64,000 nt of DNA from Anaspis maculata. Taxonomy: Eukaryota; Arthropoda; Insecta; Coleoptera; Scraptiidae. Below the pieces are notes generated by a model. It ran no database searches and was not told the DNA's origin. It saw nothing but the letters and a program-made list of their open reading frames with translations. Where the stretch lies: contig OX421963.1 of the NCBI GenBank assembly GCA_949128115.1, forward strand, positions 52,757,306 through 52,821,305. The letters are read 5' to 3'. Shown piece after piece: positions 1-13,900 of this stretch (positions within the stretch are counted from its first letter, which is position 1; each line of letters starts with the position of its first letter). The position numbers were made by a program, and so were the translations under genes.

Positions 1-2
1 CA

Positions 3-101
3 GAATTGAACGACAGCAGCAGAACATCTCCATTGTTGAGCATTGATGTGCCCTTCATAGCGCCAATAATTATGAACGGACCCACGATAGAGCCCAGCAA
101 G
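3..101 (+). CDS. probable internal exon of CNOT3 (partial gene)
   Basis: This stretch is open in one plus frame for 33 codons and ends AAG followed by GTAAATG, a good splice donor. The exon ends in phase 0, and the first recognisable CNOT3 exon at 4962 also begins in phase 0, so the two join without a frame break. The peptide is Ser/Pro-rich (it includes SSRTSPLLSIDVP), as expected for the linker between the Not3 N-terminal domain and the NOT box. The minus strand is also open here and would read as hydrophobic, so the assignment rests on direction, donor and phase, not on a family motif. A 4.86-kb repeat-filled intron would follow. Confidence 0.5.
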
Positions 102-689
102 GTAAATGTCGTGTCTTAATGAGACCTCCAGATGATTTTTGTTTGCTTTTGCCTTCCACTTTTCGTTTTTGAATCTTCAGTTACTAAAGACTTCATGTGG
201 CATAATGTTATTATGGTCTCATAACATACTAGAAGCCTTGCAGCGTAACCGCGAGTGACCTGAGAAATTTTGTTTTCGAGTTTCCAAATCTGAACCAGAA
301 AAAATCGCCAAAACTTCGCCGTTGGTTTTTGCACTGGCGATATTCGGCACAAAATTCACAACGACAAGCTATGTCGCCTAAGCAACTTTTGAAACGCATT
401 TTTCGCACCTTTCTGCTACATATGAACGTAGAATTATTGCGGGACGTGATGACTGGCGCTTTTATTGGAAGATGCCGTAATTTTCCGACTGTTTTTCACT
501 TTCGTCAGCAATGAAAGAAATCTAAGCAGCCTGTGACATTTGGCAGTTGAATAAACATTTTTAACCTCTTGAAGCGATCTCGATTTGAACTATGAACTAA
601 AAATTCGGGGAGACCCCAAAAAGTGTCGCAGTGGAAGCACCGACCCTTTGTCTTGCTCCAGCTAAAGACGCTCCAAACCCTGAAAAATT

Positions 690-1005
690 ATCAGTAGCGT
701 TTACACTGACGGTTTTGGACCGCGGTTTTTACGGCGTTTTCGGCAAGTTTCCGTAGCATCAGCCGAACATCACACCCGTTTGGCCAGATCCTTTCCCAAA
801 TCCGCGGACCAAAACCTCTCCTCTCTTCAAATAGGTTGTAAGCAAGGCTGTGGGAGAAAATCTGGATGCGCAAAGGCGGGGTTGCATTCCACAACCATGT
901 GGAGGAATTGCCATGGTCGAGAGTGCGGGATTCGAACACACGATCTAGAGATCTAAACGCCGATATCCTTCTAATCGCGCCTTTGGGACTACTGTGTGCC
1001 AAGTG
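690..1005 (-). repeat. tRNA-headed SINE-like copy
   Basis: Read on the minus strand, a Pol III B-box (GTGTTCGAATCCC, around 927-940) follows an A-box-like GGCGCGATTAGAAGG about 30 bases upstream, the spacing of a tRNA-derived head. A non-tRNA body follows toward 690. No target-site duplication was located. Confidence 0.4.
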
Positions 1006-1490
1006 CATTTCAAATTTAGCGACTCCATGCTGGCAAAATTTACACAGGCCAGCCAGGCCAAAGATGTTTTGCCAGGCGCAATAAATAAAACGCGTTTTTG
1101 TAGCAGACTGTTTATTGGAACATTCTGCTGGCAGTTGGAGCGTTTCAGCTGAATTTGTGGCTAAAGAGCCTATGAACCTTCATGAATAGGTTCATGCACC
1201 GTGATTTCTGCATATGTGCGAAAGTCAAAACTGCTGGGACTCTAGGACTGACATGCGCATTGACTTGAATTAGCAGAAATCCGCCTTGGTTTGTCAAAGG
1301 TAGCGCCCGCCAGCTGATGGTGGTTTTGCACCTGTCTCAATAGGGTATAGTCCGGTGGTTAAGCGTTCTAACTATGCATTTTGAGCTTAAGCAATGCGCT
1401 TTTGGGATTTGATTGGGGGTCCCCCAACCTTAATTTCAAGAGTTTGAGACATCGGTGCACTCGATGCGGAGGGGGTCTGGGGGCCCTTGA

Positions 1491-1554
1491 AAGTTGAAGG
1501 TGCGAGGCTTCCCACCAAATTACCATACCACCAGATAATTCCTTATGGGATATA
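1491..1554 (+). repeat. 64-bp direct repeat, second copy at 3017-3080
   Basis: The segment with GAGGCTTCCCACCAAAT and CCAGATAATTCCTTATGGGA occurs almost unchanged at 3017-3080 in the same orientation. In the first copy it is followed by a run of AACAT units, a simple-repeat tail like that of a non-LTR element. Parent element unknown. Confidence 0.7.
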
Positions 1555-1727
1555 ACATAACATAACATTTATTGCAATTGAAGAAAATTACATTCTTATT
1601 GCAAGGTAGGTAATTTTCGCACATTTGACAATTCCTCATAAAATAAATAAATAAGGGTTTCTATACATAACAATATAAGAACATTCAGTAGTAAGAAATG
1701 AACAATACATTCTAACATTGACCCAAT

Positions 1728-2528
1728 ATGCGATATTCAGCGGCACGGACATGCGCTGTAGGTTCGCAAAGCTAGGGGATGGAACTCATGCGTCTGCGCG
1801 AGCTAGGAAAAGTCAAAACCTGCAAATTTTCAGCCACCAATTTAACAAAGAAAAATAGATGACAAGAAACTCCTGATTTCCATGCTAGATTAGGCGAAAT
1901 AATGTTGTCCATGTGCATTGCTGTCGAAAAAATGCATTCCGCGCGCAGTGTTCCGAAAAGAACGAAAAAGCCGTTTTCAGTGTATAACTGGTTGCCTAGA
2001 AGGTGATGTTTGTTTGGGAACACACATGGAATGAAACTGCAATGTTTTTTTCGTACGGTTTTTGCAGTCAGGCACTCAACAAACTGCCCGTCATTTTTTA
2101 AAGAAGAAACAGAAAACACAAAACACAAAACCTTTGATATAACCCGATAAAATTTCATTTACCATTTGTTTACTTCAAGGGTTTACTTGTAGTTTCATGC
2201 CATCGACAGACAGGACGGCAACCGTAAGGCAGAGAAGAATACTATAAATAGGGCGGTATTTTCAAAAAAAACACTAACTGATAAACACGTTACCATATTT
2301 TCGCTCATCGTGTATCTAAAACTGATCCATCATTGCTGGTCTTGAACACAATGAAAGATCAAGAAACGCTCTTTTTTCCACAACTTATTTGGAAGTTTCA
2401 TTTCCAGCCGTTTCAATAATATACAATGTTGAAATTACGCTTTTTACATGTGTTAGCATACGGCACTATTCTCAAATCCCCTCGCATGGTTGCGCAAGCG
2501 CAGAAATGGCACTGAATCTCGCCTATTG
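1728..2528 (+). mobile_element. repeat family A, copy 1 (uninterrupted DNA-transposon-like element)
   Basis: About 800 bp, with two further copies in this window (48926-51552 in the opposite orientation and 58048-59872). The ends are imperfect inverted repeats: TATGCGATATTCAG at the left, and TAGGCGAAATTCAG when the right end is reversed. This is the only copy without an internal insertion, so it serves as the reference for the other two. A short conserved stretch on the minus strand reads like the first half of a THAP zinc finger in one frame (VPDCKN then a Phe/His patch) but has stop codons. The superfamily is not established. Confidence 0.6.
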
Positions 2529-2817
2529 AAAAAAAGTGACCGTTCTGGAGGAAATAAACAGAAATAAAAAATACAATGTAGCATAATTAAACGAATGAGG
2601 AGAAGTTCTCAAAAAAATCCATGATAGGTGGATCTTCACCATTCGTTGAGCAAGAATGAGCGTAGTTTCAGTGCACCCCTGACAAAATGAACAATTTTCT
2701 TTGCCTCGCCGATCGTCAAAAAACTAATTTTCCTGAAAAGGTCATCTATTGAATAATTGCTCTCAGGAAGGCTGTGACGTAAAGGTTGGTACATCGGACG
2801 TCAAACATAAAGTGAGT

Positions 2818-2942
2818 CAATGGCCGCATTCGTAAGTCACAACAGTTGTGGAGCACTTCCACGCGATTCGTCGAAATTTTAATTTTGACCAATGGCGTTG
2901 AAGTGCTCCACAACTGTTGTGACTTACGAACACGGCCAATGT
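2818..2942 (+). repeat. 120-bp palindromic MITE-like repeat
   Basis: Two arms containing CGTAAGTCACAACAGTTGTG and its reverse complement enclose a spacer of roughly 40 bp. The outermost bases also match (TGGCCG / CGGCCA). Confidence 0.75.
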
Positions 2943-3084
2943 TTCAAGACTGCGTAAATTACAAATTGTACATAATTCATGGGTGTCATACTTGTAGACA
3001 TTTCCGTTGAAGGCAAAAGTTGAAGATGCGAGGCTTCCCACCAAATCACCATACCACCAGATAATTCCTTATGGGATATATGTC

Positions 3085-4495
3085 CTGGGAGGACATCAAA
3101 CGACTCTAACCTATACATTGACAACATTTGTTATCATGTCCAAACAGTTCTTCACACTGAAAAACATTAATTCTTTTGACAGGTCGAAAAAATCAGTTTT
3201 TGCTCATTCTTCATCCCCACAACGAATAAACTGCCAAGTTTGGTGTCATTTTGGAGTAAACGGCATCCTCTGATACCATTCACCAAGTCAAAATGTTCAT
3301 AAGACCACCGTGCAAAGAATGGCACGCCAAGAAGTGAGCATTTTTCAGCACCTCATTAACAGTAGTTTCTTGGCTGTTACCAATCAATATGATTGATAAT
3401 TTTATCTTGGATCAATAACTTGAACTGTTTTGTAACGATAATGTACTGCGTGAAACTGGACAGGAGCGTGGAGGCCTGGAAAAAAATGTTTCTCCAGTGG
3501 TCGAGTTTATTTCACGCCTACTAAGCGTCAGTTTGTTGGGCTCAGGCAGGGAGCGTTTGGATAGCTTTGGACGCAAAATTTCCATATCTATCTATAAAGT
3601 TGAGTTGCTGATTTCTGGAAATTGAATTAAAATCATCAATGTTTGTTTTGCTAGTCAGTACCCACATGGGGGTTAACTGCAGAAGTGGTGGCTCAAGGCG
3701 GAGGGCATTCAACGTCGAAGATCTTATTTTCTGCCACTCTGGAAGTTATTTTCACAGTTGTTGTTTATAAAATTATTTCTTCTCCAACCATAAGAAAACT
3801 TATACGTACAAAATGATAGCAACCTTGAAAGTTGATAGAGGAAAAAAAGACAATTTAAAGTTGAGTGCCCTCCGTCGTCAGCCATGATCCCTGCAGTTAA
3901 TTCCCATGGGGGTATCTAGTGACTGTCAAAATAATCTTTGATGATTCTCAAATCAATTTCCAGAATAATGCTCTTTAGATGCACGGGCAGATATGAGAAT
4001 TTTGTCTCCAAACCTATCCAAACGTTCCCTGCCTGAGCCCAACAAACTGACGCTCAGTAGGCGTGAAGTAAATTCGACCGCTGGAGAAAGATTTTTTCCA
4101 GGCCTCCATGCTCGTGTCGAGTTTCATGCACATGCATTATCGTTACAAAACAGTTCAAGTTATTGATCTATGACAAAATTATCAATCATATCGATTGGCA
4201 ACAGCCAAGAAACTACTGTTGAAGGAGGTGCTGAAAAATGCTTCCTTCTTGGCCTGTTATTCTTTGCACGGTGGTCTTACAAACATTTAGACTCGGTGAA
4301 TTAAATAAGAGGATGCCGTTTACTCTAAAATGACACCAAACTTGGCAGTTCATTCGTTGTGGGGATGAAGAATTGAGAAAAGCTGTTTTTTTCCGATCTG
4401 TCATAAGAATTAATTTTTTTCAGTGTGAAGAACTGTTTGGACATTGTAACAAATGTTGTCGATGTGTAGGTTAGAGTCGTTTGATGACATCCCAG
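3085..4495 (+). repeat. 1.4-kb imperfect palindrome (foldback element)
   Basis: The left arm, from GGACATCAAACGACTC through GAAGAACTGTTTGGAC-type sequence, is repeated in reverse complement up to about 4495. Matching internal landmarks include GGGCTCAGGCAGGGA (near 3539) and its inverse TCCCTGCCTGAGCCC (near 4028). The centre is near 3790, so the arms are about 0.7 kb. Confidence 0.8.
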
Positions 4496-4961
4496 TAAGA
4501 ATTACGTGGTGTTGTGATTTCTAATCATTCAACAATGCCTTACACCTGTTATGTGCCCCAATCCTTGTCTATGGCCCCAATGCAATTCCCTAACAAACGT
4601 CAAAACATAACTAGATCCTTGCGCTGCCTGCCGGTGATCAGGTGAACGAATTTCATGCAATCACCCTATTGTAATGCGCACTTCACAGAGTAGGCCACTA
4701 ATTTGCAGAACAATTTCAACCTTCTTGCATAATTGTGCACCAACATAGGACCGCTAATCTTTGACAGGGTCGAGTAAAGTCGAGGTCTGCCAAGTTTTGT
4801 CATGAATTTACTTCATGAATATGCCGTAACGGCGCTACCGACAAATGCACTTGGTCCTTATAGTTATTTTCCTCTCACCTCTCTGGTAGGTTAGTTTGAT
4901 TTTTATATTCCCCAATCCAGCGTAGTAGAACACGATATTAATAGAACGGTATATTTTATAG

Positions 4962-5675
<714 letters not shown>

Positions 5676-7935
5676 ATAAAGTATTTAAAAAAATTGCACT
5701 TTGTTTTCCTAAGACAACGTCCTGTGTACAAATGTATTATTAAGCTCGTGTAGGATTTTATATAGATTAGTCAAGTGAAAAATAAAAATTCCAAATTTCA
5801 CTCCCGCTGTTTCCGTCGCGCATATAAAATTCCAATCCAAGCCTAAAAAAAAACAGCTTTCTCACCTAACCGCGCCTTAGTAAGGGATCATTAACTCAGG
5901 TCACGAGATCACTTTCGACGAAATCAAATTGTGTTGACGATTTGAATTCGGCCTCATCGTGGAAAAAATTTGTCATCCGACTCCGATCTGCACATCGCAA
6001 TGCAGCGTGGTATACATCGCTCGGAAGAATGAACTCGACCCGAGCCTCGTGAAGTACAGTCCCATGGCCGTGCACTATCACTATAATTAGTGTAATTAAT
6101 TAATAGAAATGGGTGGCTGCCATCTGCGTTGGATTAGCAACGGCGTTGTCATGGGGCACTCGTAATCCATCACCGATTAATAGTGCTACCCGCTTTTAGG
6201 ATGGATGCATCTTGGTTCCCTTTTCGGGTGAGTCCTAGCCTTGCAGAGGCTAAGCTTCGGAGATTTGATGCATGGGATCGATGAGCGTCGTTAGCCTCCG
6301 AGTGTATTCACCCTCTGTCGACGCCCGTGGCCTCTGAAAGCGGGATTCCAGATTTAAGGGGTTGGGGCTAGAACTTACACGGAGCTCTTGCGCGTTTATT
6401 TTGAATCCGCTTACTGGTTTCTGTTCTGCCACTGAGTCACAGTTCCACCTTACCCTTTGTTGGGTATCTTTCACAAAAAAGGTATTTGAGCTCTTGGATT
6501 CTACTTGAGTCTGCAAACTTGAAGTTTTAAAAACAAAATATTTTTCGATTTTTTTTTTAAATTTCAACAAATTTTTTTCACGTGTTTTGTTAACTTACAT
6601 ATCAAGTGTGATGTGTATTTTTATATTTATAATCAGGATGAAAAGCGGAATCGATCCCCATATTAAAATACTGCAGTGTCCAATTTAAGAAAAAAATTCG
6701 ATGATGTACCCTGTAAGCTCTATATCATATTCTCGCCAAACTTATAATTCTGTTGCAGAAATCACCCGAAGTTAACAGAAAGTAGTCTGCTCGTGAAATT
6801 GAAAATCTATTAGAAGCTGGTTATTGTATAATCACCCGGACACTTGACAATGCGACGATTAAAGAAATTTGTTTTATGAATTATTAAGGTTCGATCAGTT
6901 ACGGTCTGCTATTTATTTATAGAGAACAATAATTGTTTCGAAGCCTTTTCGCGTTAGTTCGCCGGCGAGCACTTTTGAAGTTTCTATAAATGAATGAGTT
7001 CACTAAACACAAAATAGTACGGAGCGCAATCGGTCCAGGTAATGGGTAGGTTTTACCCTGCAAAAGGTTGCGGAGAGTTGAAAATTTGCATTCTGGTGCA
7101 GTTTTGTGTCCTGATCAACATACTGAGTTTTCGAATGAGCATTGAGACATTGAGAAGGGGGGGGGGATTCTGACCCACCGTGATACGGCCTCCTAGCATG
7201 ACGCCCGCATGTTCCATCTCTTTCTTCTTTCTGCATTAGTACACGGGAGAAGCTCGACTTGTAGGTATCGTATTTTATTATTATTCTTCTCTTGGGCTAG
7301 GTTCGTAAATATCGTGGTTCGTACCCCTTGCATTGAAACACCGACCAGCTCGTGTAGGTATTACTATTACAGTGGCTCGCTGCATCACCTATATTACCTA
7401 TCATCATGGCTCATATAATCCCCTGTACTCTATGCCTGTATCTTTGCCCAGATAGGTACTATTTTGGTGCTCATGGGGGGCTTACTGCGCAGGAGAAAAG
7501 TGATGCGCAGCAGAGGCTTGACTGCGCATGGGAGCCTTAAGTGTCCAAGGGCGCTTCAACATCTAAACGTAACAAGAAAGAAAAGCTAGCAATATTTTAA
7601 TGGTTTGTATTCATATAAAGGTACAAGAAAGCGTCTGACCACATTTTACAAAATTTTGTCTGGTATAAATGCCGCTTGTAAGCCATCATCCGAAAATACT
7701 TTTTGCGTAATATAGTGTAATGGAAAATAGGACGAACATCTACAATTTTTTTTTTGTATAATATAATATAATATATTGACACTAGCCTATATTGGATTTA
7801 TGTACAAAATACATTTTTCACATAGCAGGTAGAATATTATACTGTAACAGGTGTGTTTTGTAAAGTATATAATATACTATATACTTAATAAGGGAGCTTG
7901 CTATAAATAATATTTGCAATATTGCCGAAAGCCTC
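5676..7935. other. intergenic region between CNOT3 and the BCR-like gene (convergent 3' ends)
   Basis: CNOT3 ends at 5675 on + and the BCR-like gene ends at 7936 on the minus strand, so this is a tail-to-tail spacer. I see CNOT3 poly(A) signals, a G-run at 7157-7167, and AT-rich sequence. About 5880-6560 has less AT bias and short open frames that look like decayed retroelement sequence, but no domain is recognisable. Confidence 0.5.
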
Positions 7936-10900
7936 TCAACACTTTTTGTAGGTACTGTTGCGGTCTTGGAGGAAGCAATACAGAATGCCCGCTTGCGCCA
8001 TGACGTCCACAGTCCCAGTCGCTAGTAAGTGGACGTCCTTTTGCTTGGAATGGTCAATTTTATTGCTTGCCGGTCTCAACAGGGTGGGTCCAAAAACGGT
8101 TGCCAAATTATGCATGGACATTTTATTGTCATCCTCATGTTTGTGAACTCTGAAAAAAAAAATCATTCCTGCTGAAGGCCAGTTTGTTGTCAATGAATTT
8201 GTGAACATTTTTCATGGATATGGTGTACGTCAAAAGATCCCTAATGAGCCCTGCACCCCCATATACACGAACAATATTTACAGTTTTAATCCAGTACTTA
8301 CCAAGGATGTCTGTACTTACAGCGTGATCAACAAAAAAAAAACATTAGGGTTGGCTTTTAGTCCAGGAGCATAATGTAATAAAAAAAATCCGTGGGATTT
8401 GGATTGAAGAACCAGTTACGCTGTCGGTTTTTTTTTTCAGATAATTAAGTGGCCATTTCACACTCGGCAAATTTCTTGAAAACAAAGCTTTCAAGATAGT
8501 TCGAAAATTTTATCAATGAAACTCATAGCTCTTGTGGTATTACGTACGAAAAAACTGCTCCTAGCTTTTTAAAATCAAAACTAACTATGACTACTATACG
8601 TCAATATCGCAGCTTTGTATCTGATCAAAACTCTATCTGATCGGATTGTCAGGATTCTTCACTCAAAATCCTACAGAATTACATGAGGTCCTGGACTATT
8701 TCGAAACAGAATTTTAATCCAGTGGAGCGAGCGATAGACTGACAATGGACGGCTGAATAACGAAATCTTTCGACACCAAAGCCAACCGAATTTTTTTGGT
8801 TGTTGTTGTTGATTACTCTATAGTTTGTTGGACTTTCACATCTAATCAATGATGAAAGTTCAATATTGAAACTTACCTGATTAGATGTTCCAGAATAAAA
8901 TTAATAGTTGCCTTGTTCTGAGGTGGGAGTTTCGAAAAACACTCCTTGAGTAATTCAATTCTTCGTGACAAGTTACCATTGCTTTGATTGAAGGCTTCAA
9001 GTAAAGATGGATATAGATGATCCGTAAAAAGTGCTTCTGGCAACTCTCTTAGGTATAATTTCAAAATTCCTGTTACAGAATGGACGTCAACTTCTTTCAG
9101 TAATTGTTCAGCCTCATAAGAATCTGAGAAAAAAAAGCACATCAATGGGGCCTTGCACTGCCACTTTCACACACCGAGGGCGCCACAACCGTTGGGGGGC
9201 AAATTCAACAATTTTGACGGCGTTGATGCTTCAGCGACCGACGTCCGTCATTTTATGTCTTGATTTGAAATTTGGATAACCTCTGTTTCTTGCTTGACGT
9301 CTCCAGTCACTGTCAGTTACTGGTCAAACTACTCAAACTCCCCTGTTTTTCCCGTCGTTACGGCCGCTTCATCGAAGTAGGCGCCCCCTACAGTAGTGGC
9401 GACCTCACGTTGAGTTTTTCAATTGCAAGGCCCCATTACAATTACTGAAACCTAATCAGCAAAAGTGATTTTTGATGTAAATCGAAGACACTTAGTGTTA
9501 AGACGTCCAAATAATTTTTTAATGAATTTTGGGTAAGTTGATTATATTAAATACTAAAATACTAAAATAGTCAAACAATCACAATCTGTTGTGACAAATG
9601 ATTTGGAATGAAGATCGGAAACAGATTCTACTTACTAGTCTCAAATGATTTCTTCAGTTTTGATATGTCAGACGCGGAACCTGAAACACGATACAATCCG
9701 ACTTCCGCCATCCCCCGTCTTTCAACCTCTCTGATACATGCCGTAACTATAAATGGGATATCTCGTTTTTGACGTCTGAAAAAAAAAAGTAAAATATATC
9801 AAGTTAATAACAAGAGATTTTTAGCCTTTTATTCAGTTTTAAAGAGCTCACTTGCAAACTTGTTGGATTTTTTCGCCAAATAACGCTCCAGTCTTTCCAG
9901 TAGGAATTCTGCGAAGACTGACTTCGCATGGAATGTACTTCAAACTAATCCTCAAGTCGTTTCCGTTGGTTTTCAGTGTTTTCTCAACGGCGTTTTGCCT
10001 AATGAGCCAATGGCGGCTCAACTTCTGAGTGAACTTCCCGACCAACGTGTCGTTGGGTTTGTTCACACGGTAAATCAGTACACGAAGGTTTTCGCAACCT
10101 TCCAAATCGATCACAAAGTTTTCATTAAAGTGGAACAAATTCGAACCGGACACCGTCTTAGTTTTGGCTTTTTGGAAGAAGTGCCCATAAAAGTCAACTT
10201 CAAGGCTGATGTACAGTTCTGAAAACGGGTACGAATGTGAGCTGTTGCTGTTAGTATCGAGAAGATGGTTCTCACTCACCGCAACTGTACTCCAGTCCGC
10301 TCAGTTCGTAAATGTGCACGTGCAAATCCCCGACCAGAAGACTCTCGTCCTGTCCGCTCCTGAGCAAATACGACCCCATGTTGGTCTTCAAGAATGCTCT
10401 GCAGGCCGTTATCCACGTTTGCAATTCGAACATGCTGAAGTGGGTCGCCGGTGCTGGCGGTTTTCCAGCCCGCTGCAACGTCTGGATCGCCTCGATCCAC
10501 TGCGTGCGTTCGAATTCGGACGACAAGAAGAAAATGTAGGTTCTCGTGGTTTGGCGATTTTTTATTCGAAACAGTAAGTTGGGCGAAACCAGCACCAGCT
10601 GGCTTTCCAGTTCGACCAGCCTTTTCTTGAATTTGTCAGAACCGCGCGAGCTTCGGATTTTCTATGGATATTTTACGAAACATTGATTTTGAAGAACACG
10701 AAAAACGCATTGGTTCATTTGCATAAAAAACGGAATACCTACATATCTGCTCATGCTCCGATTTTGCAGGATCCTTAGCAACTCCTCCAAAACCGAAGTA
10801 TCAGCATTATGCTCAGTTTTTAATTGCATATTGTATATACACAGGATGAATAAAAAATGGCGAATTTCCTTTTGGAAACAAGTAGCGAAGTTCTCACGAA

Positions 10901-13900
10901 GTGAGTTCTACAGCGCATTTTCCGCGAATAGGGTCAGTCAGTGTTATAAGGTGGTCAAAAATAGCAGGTCATTCAATATAGCAGCCCAACCAAGATGACG
11001 GCGAATCGTAGAAGTAATAAGCTCAATATGGTGGGTCGAGATGGACGAAGTTTGGGTGTAATTTTTTTATGTCTATGCACTGTTCAGAGGTAGATACATA
11101 ATAGTAAATAAAAAAATTAGGGTCCTACGATTCTTCATTTAGGAAGAAATACGTGACAGGACGGACGGTAATGTGCGGCTAATAGCAATTTTTCCAAAAC
11201 GGAAAATGAATTTTTTGCTTCTCTTCCAAAAACTTCCCTAATGCTTTCAGCAGTCCACACACAAATTTCGGAATTTTGACACAATTATAGCCATTTTTAT
11301 AGAATTTTGCTTATATCGCTAGAAGACTACTGGTGGGTCTGGAAAGAAGGAGGATGCTTGAGTCAAAATTCAACGCCTCATCTGGGGGATGATAATTAAG
11401 TCGAATTTGTACTCCTTATACCACATAACGGGTCTAAAAAGAAGGGGAATGTCTGAGACAAAAAATCTCCTTATCTTGTAGGTCTAAAAAGAAGGATGGA
11501 TGAGTCAAAAATCAACTCTTTATCGGGTGGGTCTAAAAAGAAGAATACATACTTGAAGAAGAAAGAAGGAGGTTGATATTTAAGTTAAAAATCAATTCCA
11601 TATCTGGTGGGTCTGAGAAAAAGGATGATACTTGAATCAAACATCAACTCCTAATTTTTTTGTCTTCTGAATACAAGGACACTTATTTGGTGGGTCTAAA
11701 AGGAAGGGGGGCATATGAGTCAAAAATCAACTCCTTATCTGGTGGGTCTAAAAAGAAGAATACTTGAGTCAAAAATCTGTCGGTGAAATGTCCTGTTGTT
11801 GAATCGGCTTGTCGGTAAATTGTCCTGTCAGTGAATTTTAAAAAAAAAAAAACATCTCTGATCTTAGTTGCAAGAGCAATTTTCATTAAGAAACTACTAA
11901 CAACTTGTGATTCTTTGCAAGCAATAATGCTTTACTTCAAAATCATGCAGATTGAAGAAGTTGAATTCTGAACTTCACCTCTGCATAACCCAAAGAATAA
12001 ATGAGCTATTTTTTTTACTATTTTCCCGTGTTCCGTCAACGTCTCCCACAACTTATATGGAAGGAAATACACCATTTTTGAATCACCTGCATGATTCTTT
12101 GTCTAAGATATACCTTATCTTCGAGGGCCTTCTCTTCTTGTCGCAGTTGATCTCTGACGTTCGATGCTTGCGACTTCAGACTTACGATATTCGACGTGGA
12201 CACTTCGTGTACGTTTGCAGTCGTCTCTTCCAAAATACAAATGTCCTCAACTGGTATGAACCATTTCAGTTCAAATGTATACTTTTCGGTACGTCCAGAT
12301 GACTGGAAAACAGACGTGATTAAACACATTTTAATCTTAGCTTCAAACTTCCCTTTTAATGGGTCTATACAGAGTAGTTTTTTTTTCCTTGAGCAGAAAG
12401 TTCAATGAAAATAAAAAATGATGTGTTTTTTGTATTTGTGAAATTTTGAACATTTCTTAAATTCCAGGGAGAAAAAATAGTAAACTTTGAGAATTTCAGT
12501 CCCATTTTCAAACGTAATACAGCGTGGCCCAACGAAAACAGAACAGAGGGGTTTTCGAACATTTCACCTCATTTTTTTGAAAAAAGCTCAGGCAGGTCGA
12601 TTTTTATATCGAGGGGGACATCTGAGTCATATATTGGCAAATTCCCATCTTCAGCCCCCTCACCCCTACCCACCTCAACTGCCGAATTTCGAATGACACC
12701 ATCTTTTTTCTGATACATCAAATCAAAGAGAATCAAATTACCTTTCTGGAAAAAATATTTTCAAAATGTTTAACCCCACCCATCTTCCTAAATTTCTCTG
12801 ACTGTCCCATTTTCTATTTTCGATCCTTCAATTCTCTTCAATTTAATCAGCGTCATCCTAAATAGCAACTAAGGAGAAAATTTTCGGTGGATAAAAGTGC
12901 TACCCAAATTCACCCCTTCCCTCTCCCCCTCCCCCAACTTCTCCTGAAAACATTTTTTTTTTCAAATTTTCAACCCCTCCCCTAATAAATCGAACATTCT
13001 GAGTATTTTAGGGGGAAAGATGGTTTTTTGAAAATTTTGAAAATATTTTATTCAGGAAGAGAAGTCAATTCCCTTCAATTTGATGTATCACAAAATAGGA
13101 AGTGTCATTTTAGATTTTGAAGTTGGGGTGGGGGAGTGAAGAAGTGAATTTTGGTGGCACTTTTTTGACAGAAAATTTTCTCCATCGATGCTGTGCAGGA
13201 TGACGTTGACTGTACTAGAGAAAATTAGGAGGTCAAGAAGATTATATTGGAAACTCAGACAATTTTAGGAAGAAGGGGAGTGGGGTTGGAAGTTATAGAA
13301 ATATTTTATTCAGAAAGAGAATTTAATTCTCTTTAATTTGATGTATCGCAAGGTGGGTGGTGTCATGTGAAACTTTAAAGTTGGGTTGGGTGGGGGTGAG
13401 GGGGCTCAAGATAAAAATTTGCCAATGTATGTTTCAGATGTCCCTCTTGGTATAAAAATCGACCTGTCCGAGCTCTTTTGAAAGAACAAGGGTGAAATGC
13501 CCGAAAACCCCTCTGTTCTGTTTTCGTTGGGCCATCCTGTATACGCGCCGTATGTGACGTCATCGTGACCGATCCAATCATATGGATCGGGGGGTATGGC
13601 AAACTGCGTCTAGAGCGCAGAAATTAACAGTGGCGTGGATGCAGGTGGGAAACTTTTCAACTGGGAAACTTGCATGTAAACGCAAAAGCCTAAAGATTGA
13701 AATTATTTAAATGATTGGACAAATAGTTGTGAATGTAACAAAGCAACGAACTTCAGTTTGAATGAACTCATTCATGGCAGCCGTTAAATTCTCACCCATA
13801 CTGTACTACACTGGCATGATAGTATGCTAGTACGCTACTGATTCCAACCCGCCGAACTGTCACAATCCCACTCCAACCATCCGGCTGAAGCGCCGCGAGC

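Larger units (their letters stand above)
102..4961 (+). other. CNOT3 intron filled with repeats
   Basis: No host exon is visible here. Contents in order: a minus-strand SINE-like copy (about 690-1005), a 64-bp direct repeat (1491-1554 and 3017-3080), repeat family A copy 1 (1728-2528), a 120-bp palindrome (2818-2942) and a 1.4-kb palindrome (3085-4495). The intron assignment depends on the exon call at 3-101. Confidence 0.5.

Noticed and set aside
11327..11785. CRISPR-like array
   Set aside because: Units are degenerate with irregular spacing in an animal intron; an ordinary tandem repeat.
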